Source of the DNA: a filamentous cyanobacterium CCP3
GTDB lineage: Bacteria; Cyanobacteriota; Cyanobacteriia; Phormidesmidales; Phormidesmidaceae
Reading direction: 5' to 3'
Assembly (NCBI GenBank): GCA_003022385.1
Contig: PYGV01000010.1
Location: forward strand, 1-46,529
Length of the DNA stretch: 46,529 nt
The notes under the pieces were generated by a model, which saw only the letters and a list, made by a program, of their open reading frames with translations, made no database searches and was not told the origin of the DNA. The translations under genes were made by a program, and so were the position numbers. Shown piece after piece: positions 1 to 8,190 of the stretch (positions within the stretch are counted from its first letter, which is position 1; the number at the start of each line of letters is the position of its first letter).

Positions 1-581
1 GGTAGGGTGTTGTCGGTGGGGGTTTCCAGGCTGGAGAGGGCGATTTGGTCCTGGAGCTGTTGCAGCTGGGAATGGGTGGCTGATAAGCGATCGCGGCTGG
101 CGTCTAGCCGCTGCTGGGCCATTTGCTGGTAGGCGGGGGTTTCAATCTGGTCGAGCACCGCCAGCCCGTCGGCTACCTGACCAGAGAGGTCAAGCACGGT
201 GTGCATGGCTTCGAGCAGCTCGACCTGGAGCAGCGGGTCGCGGCTGTAGATGCGGGCAGCGAACTGCTGCGATTCTGTAGCCCAGGTCTGTACCTGACGC
301 CAAGTGTTTTGCGACTTCGAGGGTACTCGCTGCTCCAGGGTACCCAGCTGGATGGCAAAGGTTTGGGCATTGAGCAGGTCGCTACTGTTGGCCGCTGCCG
401 GGCTGGGGCGAAACCCGGTGGCCCAGCTGCTTACCATAGCTGCGGCGATGCCAGATCCGGCCAGAACGGCCAGGGGCTTTGGTCCCGCTAGCAGCATTAA
501 CAGGGCATAGCCCAGGGCGGTTCCCCCCAGCAGCACGTAGGTTTGGGGCTGGCTCCAGAAAGTCGATCGGCGCGTGGCCAT
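1..581 (-). CDS. Membrane-anchored coiled-coil protein, C-terminus cut by window edge
   Basis: An open frame runs from an ATG at 581 to the left edge without a stop, giving at least 193 codons. It begins MATRRSTFWSQPQTYVLLGG. Two adjacent hydrophobic stretches (about residues 14-32 and 34-53) suggest a membrane hairpin at the N-terminus. The rest is polar and Gln/Leu-rich with a heptad feel (for example QQLQQLQDQIALSS near the edge), so a coiled coil is likely. It lies 71 bp downstream of, and on the same strand as, the exported protein ending at 653, so the two may be co-transcribed. I do not recognise the family. The reading frame is well supported by codon usage and by the membrane segments; function is unknown. 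Confidence 0.6.
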   Translation of the reverse strand, partial: MATRRSTFWSQPQTYVLLGGTALGYALLMLLAGPKPLAVLAGSGIAAAMVSSWATGFRPSPAAANSSDLLNAQTFAIQLGTLEQRVPSKSQNTWRQVQTWATESQQFAARIYSRDPLLQVELLEAMHTVLDLSGQVADGLAVLDQIETPAYQQMAQQRLDASRDRLSATHSQLQQLQDQIALSSLETPTDNTL

Positions 582-652
582 AGCTGGGCAACTATCTCTC
601 TAGCAGTTTTTTGGGCGATTTTCTTGGGCAATATCGTCTAGCGCAAATCTGC

Positions 653-1267
653 CTACGGCACGATCAGGGTGCTGCCCAGGGCATTAATGGCATCAGAGAC
701 TTGGGCTTCGCCTGCGCTGGTGGCGGCTACCATCAGCAAAAACACCTGGGCCTCGCGCTGGCGGGCAAAGATTTTGCCGGTGATGGGCTGGGGCGGGGCT
801 GCCCCCTGGCTCAGTCGTCCGGCCCAGTTGATGCGCACACCACCCCCGGCAATGGGCTGCACATCGCCCGCCACAAAGCCTTCTCCAGCGCCAAAGGTGC
901 TCTCAGCCGCCGCGACCATGGCGGCCTCGGGGGAACTATTTGGCAGTAAGGGGGCGACTGCTACGGTATAGGCCAGGCTGCCGTCAGCGGCTTGAAACAG
1001 GGGGGTAGCCCCCACCGAGCTGACGCTGTAGCCGTCTAAAATGCCGATCTGAAATCGTCCCTGGGGGTCTTCAAAATTGCCGCTTACCATCGGCAGAGCG
1101 GGGGCCAGGGTAGGCGGCGGCGCATTGCCCTGAGCCTGAGCCAGCGGCGCAGTGACGCGGCCCTGGCCCCCCAGTTCCCAGCTGGTGCCATGGGTCAACA
1201 GGATGCTCGCCACCAGCGCGATCGCGCCCACGACCAGCACTCTCAACCGCCGTATGCCCAGTCCCAT
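653..1267 (-). CDS. Exported protein of unknown function, possible PsbP/DcrB-like fold
   Basis: 204 residues from the ATG at 1267, chosen because GGGAGGA lies at ribosome-binding distance; a longer frame to 1354 has no such signal. Residues 6-24 (RVLVVGAIALVASILLT) form a signal peptide or anchor. After a Pro/Ala-rich linker comes a globular part starting NFEDPQGRFQIGILDGYSV, which resembles the opening of PsbP/DcrB-type lipoprotein domains; this is a weak pattern match, not an assignment. It would act outside the cytoplasmic membrane or attached to it. It is upstream of the coiled-coil membrane gene on the same strand. Confidence 0.6.
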   Translation of the reverse strand: MGLGIRRLRVLVVGAIALVASILLTHGTSWELGGQGRVTAPLAQAQGNAPPPTLAPALPMVSGNFEDPQGRFQIGILDGYSVSSVGATPLFQAADGSLAYTVAVAPLLPNSSPEAAMVAAAESTFGAGEGFVAGDVQPIAGGGVRINWAGRLSQGAAPPQPITGKIFARQREAQVFLLMVAATSAGEAQVSDAINALGSTLIVP

Positions 1268-1414
1268 GGTGCAATCCTCCCTACTTAACCGCCCAGCATA
1301 GCCAACTTTGCGGGCGGCGCACCCCCTTCGCTCAAAGAAGTTAACCTTGAACACTCTCCCCGCTCACTTCGACTCCGCTCAGGAACCGGCTGCTTCTACC
1401 TCGTTCAACGGGAT

Positions 1415-1480
1415 GTCTACCCACCCACCTACCCACCTACCCACCTATTCATCCACCTACCTACCCATCCACCCATCTAC
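1415..1480. repeat. Short tandem repeats of CCCACCTA/CATCCACC type
   Basis: Degenerate 7-8 bp units (CCCACCTA, CATCCACC) are repeated for about 65 bp. The tract abuts and slightly overlaps the stop codon of the M20 peptidase gene on the minus strand. Such short tandemly repeated repetitive sequences are common between genes in filamentous cyanobacteria. A 19-base stretch at 1459-1477 recurs exactly, in the opposite orientation, at 15952-15970 inside a histidine kinase gene. A CGACTCCGCTCA arm of a second repeat family lies just upstream at 1370-1381. Confidence 0.75.
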
Positions 1481-2688
1481 TCCCCAAAATACGCCTCCAC
1501 ACAGCGCACAAACATCTCCACCCCCAGCCCCAGGGCCGTCTCATCAAAATCGAAGCGGGGGTGATGATGGGGGTAGGCCAGGGCCTTGTCGGCATTGGCT
1601 GAGCCTAAAAAGAAGTAGCAGCCCGGCACTTCTTGGAGGAAAAAGGCCATGTCTTCGCCGCCCATGGTGTGGCAGTCGGGCACTACGCCCGCTGGCGTTT
1701 CGACCACGGCCAGCGCCACCGATCGCACCAGATCCGCCATACCCGCATCGTTAATCACGGGGGGATACAGCGCCCGGTAGTCGAAGCTGTAGCTGGCTCC
1801 GTGGGCCTGACAAATACCCGCGATGATCTGCTCCAGGCGGGGGGCAAAGTAGTCAGCATAGGCGGGGTCGAAGTAGCGCACGGTGCCGCCAAAGGTAGCG
1901 GTGTCGGCAATTACGTTCTGGGCCTTACCCGCGTGAAACTGGCCCACGGTGACCACCGCTGACTTGGTGGGGTCGATATTGCGAGCCACGATGGTTTGCA
2001 GCGCGTTGACAATCTGCGCCCCCACCACGATCGCATCTACCGTCTGGTGGGGCAGCGCCCCGTGGCCCCCCTTGCCCTGCACGGTGCAGGTAAAAAATTC
2101 TGACGCCGCCATCAACGCCCCGGTGCGCACGCCCACGGTGCCCAGGGGCAGGTTGTTCCACAGGTGCAGGCCAATCATGGCTTCGACGTCGGGGTTCCTG
2201 AGTACCCCGGCCTCGATCATGGGTTTGGCGCCGCCCGGCCCCTCTTCGGCGGGCTGAAAGATGACCTTGATGGTGCCCGCAAAGTCGCGGTGGGTAGCCA
2301 GGTAGTAGGCGGTGCCCAGGGCGATCGCCACGTGGCCGTCGTGGCCACAGGCGTGCATCACCCCGTCGTGCTGAGAGCAGTAGGGCACGGTATTTTCTTC
2401 TTGAATGGGCAGGGCATCCATATCGGCACGAATGCCCAGCACGGGGCCGGGGCGGGTGCCCTCAATGACTGCCGCCACGCCGGTTTGAGCAATATTGCGC
2501 TGGTACTCAATACCCCACTCGCTGAGCTGAGCGCAGATAAAGTCGGCGGTCAGCCATTCTTTGAACCCCAGCTCGGGCTTTTGGTGCAGGCCGCGCCGCC
2601 AGGTGACCAGCTGGTCTTGCAGCGCTTGAATGTCTGGACGAATGCGATCGCGGTGGACGGGCAGGGGAGGGGCGGTGGTGGCAAACAT
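1477..2688 (-). CDS. M20D family amidohydrolase (N-acyl-amino-acid / hippurate hydrolase type)
   Basis: 403 residues from the ATG at 2688; in-frame codons extend to 2736 but add an unlikely N-terminus. Family hallmarks are all present: RADMDALPIQEE (residues about 88-98), the metal-binding HACGHDGH (112-119), the catalytic pair in QPAEEGPGG (Glu148-Glu149), GLHLWNN (about 172-178), and the C-terminal GGEDMAFF and YPHHHPRF segments. These enzymes are cytosolic dinuclear metal hydrolases that release amino acids from N-acyl, N-benzoyl or indole-acetyl conjugates. Substrate cannot be read from sequence. Length is normal for the family (about 390-410). No operon partner is evident: the next gene upstream is divergent. 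Confidence 0.93.
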   Translation of the reverse strand: MFATTAPPLPVHRDRIRPDIQALQDQLVTWRRGLHQKPELGFKEWLTADFICAQLSEWGIEYQRNIAQTGVAAVIEGTRPGPVLGIRADMDALPIQEENTVPYCSQHDGVMHACGHDGHVAIALGTAYYLATHRDFAGTIKVIFQPAEEGPGGAKPMIEAGVLRNPDVEAMIGLHLWNNLPLGTVGVRTGALMAASEFFTCTVQGKGGHGALPHQTVDAIVVGAQIVNALQTIVARNIDPTKSAVVTVGQFHAGKAQNVIADTATFGGTVRYFDPAYADYFAPRLEQIIAGICQAHGASYSFDYRALYPPVINDAGMADLVRSVALAVVETPAGVVPDCHTMGGEDMAFFLQEVPGCYFFLGSANADKALAYPHHHPRFDFDETALGLGVEMFVRCVEAYFGE

Positions 2689-2835
2689 GGCGTAACGACT
2701 AAGAAATAGAGCTAAACAAGCCTCTGCCTGGGGCAAGAGGTACCCCTACCAGCATAAACCAGGCATCCTGACGGCTGGCCTCAGCAAGACCCCGTTCAGC
2801 ATTTGCAGTTTAATAGAGGTATTCAACCCGCACAC

Positions 2836-3303
2836 ATGCTCACAGTTATGACGCTACAGGAATTACAAGACCAGGCTCTGCAACTTTCGGTTGAGGCCCG
2901 TTGGCAGCTCGTGAATACCGTTCTGGCCTCGCTCCAGCAAGACACCCACTGCGCCCTGATGGAACCCGACCCCGCCTTTCCCGACATTGCCTTTCGCTCC
3001 GATGCCGAAAATAGCTGGGTGCCCGTGGTGCACGGCACCAGTATTCACGTCAAAACTGTTGTGATGGCGGCCACTGAATGGGAATGGTCCAGGGAGCAAA
3101 TTGCTGAAGAGTACGGTCTCTCTAGCGCTCAGGTAGACGCAGCCCTGGTGTTTTACAACACTCACCGCGATGAGGTGAATGGCGCGACTCCGGCGGCAGC
3201 ACCGAGACAGGACGCCGAACCAACGCCTAAGCTAAAACCCCAAAAGTCGGCTAAAAAATCGTCTAAAACCCCGATTGAGTCTGCCGAGTCTGCCAAGGTA
3301 TAG
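2836..3303 (+). CDS. DUF433 (VapB45-like) protein with lysine-rich tail
   Basis: About 155 residues from ATG 2836; ATG 2848 (MTLQELQDQALQLS) is an equally possible start, since neither has a clear ribosome-binding site. The N-terminal helix resembles the start of small antitoxins. The central part, from about residue 60 (VPVVHGTSIHVKTVV) to FYNTHRDEV, is a DUF433 domain: the 'G-T-x-I' strand, the W-x-x-E-Q-I-A-E-x-Y helix and the 'aL.fY..H..E' end are visible. DUF433 proteins are winged-helix-like and often act as antitoxins to DUF5615/PIN-like toxins, but no such toxin gene is adjacent. The last 35 residues are Lys/Pro/Ala-rich and probably disordered. Confidence 0.75.
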   Translation: MLTVMTLQELQDQALQLSVEARWQLVNTVLASLQQDTHCALMEPDPAFPDIAFRSDAENSWVPVVHGTSIHVKTVVMAATEWEWSREQIAEEYGLSSAQVDAALVFYNTHRDEVNGATPAAAPRQDAEPTPKLKPQKSAKKSSKTPIESAESAKV

Positions 3304-3313
3304 CCCTACCCCT

Positions 3314-3652
3314 GTGCCTTTCCACAGATACCTCAAATTTGAAGAAGCGTTAGACTGTCAACAGTACAGTTACAAATGTTTACAGATGCTTCCCGATTTG
3401 ATTGGCGCCACCCGAGACTACTGGCGCAAGCTAGACGAGGTCGAAGCCGCCTACCAGCGCAATGAGCTGACCCTGAATGAGGTCAACGCCGAGGTTAAGG
3501 CGCTGATGGTTGAACTGGGCCAAACCCGGCGGCAGCTGTTGAGAGATAGCTGGGCGATCGCGCAGAGGTTTGTGCAGCGGCAGGGCGACGCTCTGGCGGG
3601 GGTGGCGGCGCTGGGCGTACTGGCCTACGTGTGGCTGGCGGTCAATTTCTAG
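3314..3652 (+). CDS. Small membrane-anchored protein of unknown function
   Basis: About 112 residues if a GTG at 3314 is used (MPFHRYLKFEEALDC); an ATG at 3386 would give 88 residues, and the start is uncertain. The body is a charged helical region (YWRKLDEVEAAYQRNELTLN) that looks like a helical hairpin. It is followed by one C-terminal hydrophobic segment, ALAGVAALGVLAYVWLAV, ending two residues before the stop: a tail-anchored topology. It starts 10 bp after the DUF433 gene and may share its transcript. A HIP1 octamer (GCGATCGC at 3554) lies inside. I do not recognise a named family. Confidence 0.5.
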   Translation: MPFHRYLKFEEALDCQQYSYKCLQMLPDLIGATRDYWRKLDEVEAAYQRNELTLNEVNAEVKALMVELGQTRRQLLRDSWAIAQRFVQRQGDALAGVAALGVLAYVWLAVNF

Positions 3653-3763
3653 CCATTGTGCAAGTGATGGCACCGCGTTCTTTGCAGCGGTTCAGCAACA
3701 TTTTGCTGAGTGAACCCTCAGGCATTGGCTAAGCTAAAGTCACTCCTCTAGCTCTGTGCCCCC

Positions 3764-5587
3764 ATGCCCAATCTGCAGCAAACCTGGGACAACAGCCGCT
3801 TCTTCACCGGCAGCGACGATCCTCAAATTGCGGCCACCGCCCGTCGCCTCAAGGCCGAAATCGATGCTCTGGCCACCCTCTGTGCCCCTTTTGTTGAGCC
3901 CGTTGAGGCGGCAGCGCCCCTCGCCCCAGACCAGTTTGAGGGCTGGCTGGCCCAAGTCAGAGCCGCCCACCAGCAGCGCACCGCCACCAGCAAACAGCTG
4001 GGCAACCTGCGCACCTTTATTTCTTCTGTTCTCAGCGTTGACTCCCGCGATGCCAGCGCCAGCGAGTGGAAGCCTACGCTGCAACAGCTCGGCGCCGAGC
4101 TGAGTCAGGCCACCAAAGCGCTGGATATTTTCCTGCTGCGGGCCAGCGACGAGTTTATTCAGGCCCTGGTGGCCGATCCGGTGCTTGCAGAGCTGAGCTT
4201 TTCGCTGCGGCACCAGCGCCAGCTCAATGACCAGCTGCTCAGCCTGGCCGAAGAAAAGCTGATCACGGGCCTGGCCGTGAACGGGCTACAGGGCTGGGGC
4301 AACCTCTACACCGAGCTTTCGGGTACCCTGCAGTGCACCGTCGGGGGCGAGAGCGTGGGTTTGGCCAAAGCCTTTAACCTGCTCAGTTCGCCCGATCGCA
4401 CCATTCGCTCTGAGGCCTGGCACGGCGTCAATGCCGCCTGGGAGAGCCGGGCCGAAACGGTGGCGGCCATTCTCAACGCCATCAACGGCTGGCGGCTAGA
4501 GGAAACCCGGCGGCGATCGCACCACCGCACCCTGCACTACCTCGACAAAAGCTGCCACCAGAGCCGCATCGATCGCGCTACCCTCGACGCCATGATGGAG
4601 ACGACCTATCAGCGGCGGGCGATCGGCCAGCGAGCTTTGAAGGCGATGGGCCAGGTGCTTGACATTCAGCCCGCCCCCTGGGATTTGTTTGCGCCACCTC
4701 CCACCAGCCAAAGCGAGGGCCAGAGCGAAGGCTACACCTTTGCCGAGGCCATTGACCTGATTGCCAGCGCCTTTAGCCAGTTCAACCCGGCCATGGGCGA
4801 CTTTGCGGTAATGATGGCTGAAAAAGGCTGGATTGACGCCCAGCCCACCCCCAACCGAGCCACTGGGGCCTACTGCACCAGCTTTGCCGAACCAAAAGAG
4901 CCGCGCATCTTTATGACCTTTGAGGGCAGCATGAACAACGTGCTGACCCTGGCCCACGAGCTGGGCCACGCCTGGCACAACTGGGTCATGCAGGATTTGC
5001 CCCGCTACAAAACCTTCTACCCCATGACCCTGGCCGAAACAGCCAGCATTTTTGGCGAAACCCTGGTGCGCGACGCCCTGTTTGAGCAGGCCAGCACCCC
5101 CGAGCAAAAGCTCAGCATCGCCTGGGAGGAGGGGTCTGCCGCCTCCACATTTTTGCTCAACATTCCGTCGCGCTTTACCTTTGAGCAAAAACTGGTCGAA
5201 GCTCGCCAGCGCGGGTTTGTGATTGCAGGCAGCCTCAAAACCACGATGCGCGACAGCTGGCAGCACTGGTACGAAGATAGCCTGACCCACTACGACGAGA
5301 TGTTTTGGGCCAGCAAGCTGCACTTCTCGATCGCAGAACTGGGCTTTTACAACTATCCGTACCTGTTTGGCTACTTGTTTAGCCTCGGCATCTACGCCCA
5401 AAAAGACCGCTACGGCAGCGCCTTTAACGACCTGTACACCAACCTGCTGCGCGACACGGGCAGCATGACCGCCGAAGAGGTGGTGCAGCGCCACCTACAG
5501 CAGGATATTCGCCAGCCCCAGTTTTGGCAGGCCAGCCTGGATATTGTCGATCGCGCCGTCAGCCGGTTAGAGAGTTTGGCTCTCTAA
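3764..5587 (+). CDS. pepF: M3 family oligoendopeptidase F
   Basis: 607 residues from ATG 3764, a normal length for the PepF branch of M3 metallopeptidases. The zinc site is complete: HELGH at residues 398-402, with the third ligand expected at Glu425 in MTLAETASIFGE. The preceding PRIFMTFEGSMNNVLTLAHE and the later YLFGYLFSLGIYAQ segments are typical of the clade. Such enzymes are cytosolic, zinc-dependent and cut peptides of roughly 6-20 residues, in turnover of signal-peptide and other fragments. The gene stands alone; a strong hairpin with a T run follows at 5665-5741. Confidence 0.93.
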   Translation: MPNLQQTWDNSRFFTGSDDPQIAATARRLKAEIDALATLCAPFVEPVEAAAPLAPDQFEGWLAQVRAAHQQRTATSKQLGNLRTFISSVLSVDSRDASASEWKPTLQQLGAELSQATKALDIFLLRASDEFIQALVADPVLAELSFSLRHQRQLNDQLLSLAEEKLITGLAVNGLQGWGNLYTELSGTLQCTVGGESVGLAKAFNLLSSPDRTIRSEAWHGVNAAWESRAETVAAILNAINGWRLEETRRRSHHRTLHYLDKSCHQSRIDRATLDAMMETTYQRRAIGQRALKAMGQVLDIQPAPWDLFAPPPTSQSEGQSEGYTFAEAIDLIASAFSQFNPAMGDFAVMMAEKGWIDAQPTPNRATGAYCTSFAEPKEPRIFMTFEGSMNNVLTLAHELGHAWHNWVMQDLPRYKTFYPMTLAETASIFGETLVRDALFEQASTPEQKLSIAWEEGSAASTFLLNIPSRFTFEQKLVEARQRGFVIAGSLKTTMRDSWQHWYEDSLTHYDEMFWASKLHFSIAELGFYNYPYLFGYLFSLGIYAQKDRYGSAFNDLYTNLLRDTGSMTAEEVVQRHLQQDIRQPQFWQASLDIVDRAVSRLESLAL

Positions 5588-5620
5588 GTAAGTGGGTCGG
5601 ATGATCTATGAGCTGCATTC

Positions 5621-5690
5621 CGACTCCGCTCAATGCTCGACCCGTATTTCTGCCTATGTGGGAACCGCAGCCGTTCCCTGAGCGGAGTCG
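5621..5690. repeat. Dispersed inverted-repeat element, copy with CGACTCCGCTCAA arms
   Basis: CGACTCCGCTCAA at 5621-5633 and TGAGCGGAGTCG at 5679-5690 are inverted copies of one arm. The arm also occurs at 1370-1381 and, as related arm pairs, at 19816-19867 and 26956-27003. Immediately after the right arm comes TTCGCGCTGGCGTCTCCCG, ending in a CTCCCgtaGGGAG hairpin. It resembles the abundant cyanobacterial palindromic element with a TTCGCG...GTCTCCC...GGGAGA pattern. The insertion lies in the 3' region of pepF. Confidence 0.65.
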
Positions 5691-5741
5691 TTCGCGCTGG
5701 CGTCTCCCGTAGGGAGAAAGGGAACGGCTGTGGCTGTTTTT
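5665..5741 (+). terminator. Probable terminator of pepF
   Basis: A 15-base stem, CCGCAGCCGTTCCCT (5665-5679) against AGGGAACGGCTGTGG (5719-5733) with one mismatch, is followed by five T at 5737-5741. The 39-base loop carries a repeat-element arm and a second small hairpin, so a repeat may have inserted into an older terminator loop. It lies about 80 bp after the pepF stop. Confidence 0.6.
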
Positions 5742-5827
5742 ATTGGTGAGGGTGCTGCACTAGCGGCACAGACGATCGGTGTCAGCCAATATCTACCTCA
5801 CCCAACCAGGAGCTGCTGCGTGAAAAT

Positions 5828-7192
5828 CTAAACGGCAAAACCCGTCTTTTGCTTTGATTTGCCTTTCGACTTTTTCTTTGACGAGCCCTGGCCGACCTCT
5901 TGCAGCGCCTCCTGAAACAGGTTGTGCAGGTGAATCGGCACGTTGGCAATCTCTGGCAGCGTGGGTTCTAGCGGTTTGTCAGCCTGAGCCAACACCTGAT
6001 CTAGATCGGCTGTGCTCAGCTCAGGGCGATCGAGCACGCGCCCTAGCGACGCCATCAGCGGTTTGGGGTTTTCGTCAGCGAGGCAGCGCCAGATATAGGC
6101 GTTGACCGCATCATCCTTGAGGTACTTCTGAATTAGGCGATCTAGTTTTGCCATCGAGGCTTCATCGGTCGCCTCAAACAGTTGGGTAAGGTGCGTGTAG
6201 TCTTTTAAGAACGTTTGACCCCAGCGAGGATGGACAAATACGGTAACCGCTTCTGCCCGACGCAGATCGTCCGGCAGGCTGATGGAGGGCATGGCCATTT
6301 TGACCGCCTGCTTGTTCTTTAACAGGCGATTCACCTGGCCCCCGTCTTCGCCAAACGACTCTACCGACTCAGCAATGTCTGCCTCAGAGACACCGGCTTC
6401 AGCCGCTAGCTCCTGCAGCGATTTGGAGCCGTCGATCCCGGCCTCTTCCAGGCGACGCTGGGTGGTGACATCCTGGTACTCGTTCAGCTTTTTGTTGAGT
6501 TCGTGGCCCGAGAGGGTGACGCGATCGCCGCCAAAAAATTCAACAAAGTCTTGGTGAAAGCGCTCTACAGACTCCCAGGCGGCCTCTAAAAGCTCTGGGG
6601 CATCGCCGTAGAGGTAGCCAGGGAACCAGTTTTTGAAGTTGCCAATGGCCACCGCAAGTTTAGGTTTGCCCAGCTTGCCCAGCAGCATGAGGGGGCCTGA
6701 AAACGTCCACTCCTCTGGGGCCATCGGCAGCAGGCGAGTGACGACAATTTCGCCGGGGCTGAGCCGGGCTAGCTCCTCGGCTGACTGGGCCGCGCTGGGC
6801 TCAACCCAGTAGCGCTTTTCTGTCAGCCAGTTCATTAACTCGTAGCGATCGCCCGAACCTTCAGCTGAATCACCATCTGGCACCTGAAGGACTTTGAATA
6901 AGCCGTTGAAGGTATTTTGCCAGCTCCTAACTAAAGCCTGGTCGGCCTTGGATAGCTGAGATTGATGTATAAAAGCATCCAGCACCGATTGGTCAGCGAC
7001 CTGACCTTCGGTTAGAAACATATCGATGGCAAGTTCAGAGCGACTGATGCCCTGTAGGTTAGTCGATGACCAGAGTTTTAAGCGATCGGCACTGTAGCTT
7101 TCTAAGGCCGTTGCTAACTCACCATCGGTGTCCAGCACAAAGTTATATAGGTCTTGCTTTAATTCTTCAGATCGCTTTAACTGATCGTTCAC
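5828..7192 (-). CDS. Large cytoplasmic protein of unknown function
   Basis: 454 residues beginning with GTG at 7192 (MNDQLKRSEELKQDLYNFV). There is no signal peptide or membrane segment. The composition is that of a soluble alpha-helical protein, with regions such as WFPGYLYGDAPELLEAAWES (about 195-214) and FVHPRWGQTFLKDYTHLTQL in the C-terminal third. A helix-turn-helix-like stretch, LQELAAEAGVSEADIAESVE, is near residues 270-290. The last 20 residues are lysine-rich (SSKKKSKGKSKQK), suggesting nucleic-acid or membrane contact. I do not recognise the family; it looks cyanobacterial and vertically inherited (HIP1 sites, host-like codons). Confidence 0.75.
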   Translation of the reverse strand: MNDQLKRSEELKQDLYNFVLDTDGELATALESYSADRLKLWSSTNLQGISRSELAIDMFLTEGQVADQSVLDAFIHQSQLSKADQALVRSWQNTFNGLFKVLQVPDGDSAEGSGDRYELMNWLTEKRYWVEPSAAQSAEELARLSPGEIVVTRLLPMAPEEWTFSGPLMLLGKLGKPKLAVAIGNFKNWFPGYLYGDAPELLEAAWESVERFHQDFVEFFGGDRVTLSGHELNKKLNEYQDVTTQRRLEEAGIDGSKSLQELAAEAGVSEADIAESVESFGEDGGQVNRLLKNKQAVKMAMPSISLPDDLRRAEAVTVFVHPRWGQTFLKDYTHLTQLFEATDEASMAKLDRLIQKYLKDDAVNAYIWRCLADENPKPLMASLGRVLDRPELSTADLDQVLAQADKPLEPTLPEIANVPIHLHNLFQEALQEVGQGSSKKKSKGKSKQKTGFAV

Positions 7193-7248
7193 AGAGAGCC
7201 CTACTTAACACAACGAAACCCCTAGCAGCCTGCCCCTTTAAAAACAGA

Positions 7249-7280
7249 TTAGGACAACTACCCTTCAGAAGTTGTCCTAA
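7249..7280 (-). terminator. Perfect 11-bp hairpin, likely terminator on the minus strand
   Basis: TTAGGACAACT (7249-7259) and AGTTGTCCTAA (7270-7280) are perfect inverted copies around a 10-base loop. Read on the minus strand, the stem is followed by TCTGTTTTTAAA, so it can end transcription coming from the GlsB-type gene at 7435-7704. An operator role for the gene starting at 7192 is the alternative. Confidence 0.5.
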
Positions 7281-7434
7281 ATCGTTATGAGCAGGTGGGT
7301 CTAACCACTTCAGGGCAATTTAGTGCCCAGTATACCAAAGCTTCGGATTATGGTGCGCCAGTCTGTAGCGCAACCTGCTTTGGGCTCTGGGGCACGGCTG
7401 CCCATCTAAGTCAGCTAGCCACTATTGCTGCTAA

Positions 7435-7704
7435 TTAGACAGTCCGCTTGGTGGCTGCGTAGTAGATAAATAGAGCCACAATTGCACCCAAAACAGCGAT
7501 GATAACGCCGCCAATGCTGAGCCCCGTTGCCGTGAGGGCGAGCGAGCCTGTCGTCAGCAGAGTGTAAAGGCTGCCGCCCACAAAGGCACCGATGACACCT
7601 AAGATGAGGGTGCCCAGGATGCCGCCGCTCTGATGACCAGGATAGATGGCTTTAGCAATGGCGCCAGCAACCAGACCCAACACGATCCAAGCAAGAATAT
7701 TCAT
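7435..7704 (-). CDS. GlsB/YeaQ/YmgE family stress-response membrane protein
   Basis: 89 residues from ATG 7704, preceded by GGAGA at good spacing; a longer frame to 7731 lacks this. Three hydrophobic glycine-rich segments cover most of the protein: NILAWIVLGLVAGAIAKAIY, a middle GTLILGVIGAFVGGSL segment and a C-terminal IIAVLGAIVALFIYYA segment. The motif G-x-I-A-K-x-I-x-P-G followed by GGILGTL is diagnostic of the transglycosylase-associated (DUF/Pfam Transgly_assoc) family. Members are small inner-membrane proteins raised in stress; their molecular role is not settled. The gene is monocistronic. Confidence 0.9.
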   Translation of the reverse strand: MNILAWIVLGLVAGAIAKAIYPGHQSGGILGTLILGVIGAFVGGSLYTLLTTGSLALTATGLSIGGVIIAVLGAIVALFIYYAATKRTV

Positions 7705-8190
7705 AAGACTGTCTCCAGAGAGTAAAATCAACAGGATAAAAAACAGTTAAAAGGTCTCTAAGAGGTCATTAAAAACGTTAGAGACTGATCTGCGTTTTCC
7801 TTTTCAAATAGTAATTTAGCAGAGTGCATTGGGCTGTTGAGACTCTCTAAAGGTACATTCTGAGTAATCTAAAGACATAGGGCGATCTCTGGTGGCTGTG
7901 GAGAATTGCAGAGCGAGCCTCTCGTCTGTCTAGTTCAGTCTAGATAAGCAACCTGCTCTAACTCGCAAAACTCGTCTCAGAGGGCTGTAGACCTCTTGCA
8001 CCAACCGCTCAGGGCTATCGTAAAGATTCCTTTGGCCGGACTGCGACAGGGGTAATTTGATTGCTCAGCGAGCGCTTCTGCGCAACCGGGTTCTACCAAA
8101 AGATAGATCGGCGGAGCTGAGGTTTCTCTCTACTCTAGAGAGGTTGACTTTCACTTTGCCGAGCGAAAATTTTTTCCATGGCTCAAAATA
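7705..8190. other. Intergenic region between divergent genes
   Basis: About 485 bp between the divergent GlsB-type and flavoenzyme genes, so it should hold both promoters. The only structure I see is an 8-bp inverted repeat, GTCTCTAA (7754-7761) and TTAGAGAC (7778-7785), 50-80 bp upstream of the GlsB-type start. It could be an operator or a leader hairpin. No coding potential was recognised. Confidence 0.4.

Noticed and set aside
1415-1480. Repeat tract considered as a CRISPR array
   Set aside because: Units are 7-8 bp and contiguous, with no unique spacers.
2164-2709. 181-codon open frame on the plus strand
   Set aside because: Antisense to the M20 amidohydrolase, whose metal-binding motifs fix the real strand.
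4496-5494. 332-codon open frame on the minus strand
   Set aside because: It is antisense to pepF, whose zinc motif and family features are clear; the antisense product is Gly/Val/Gln-rich without domains.
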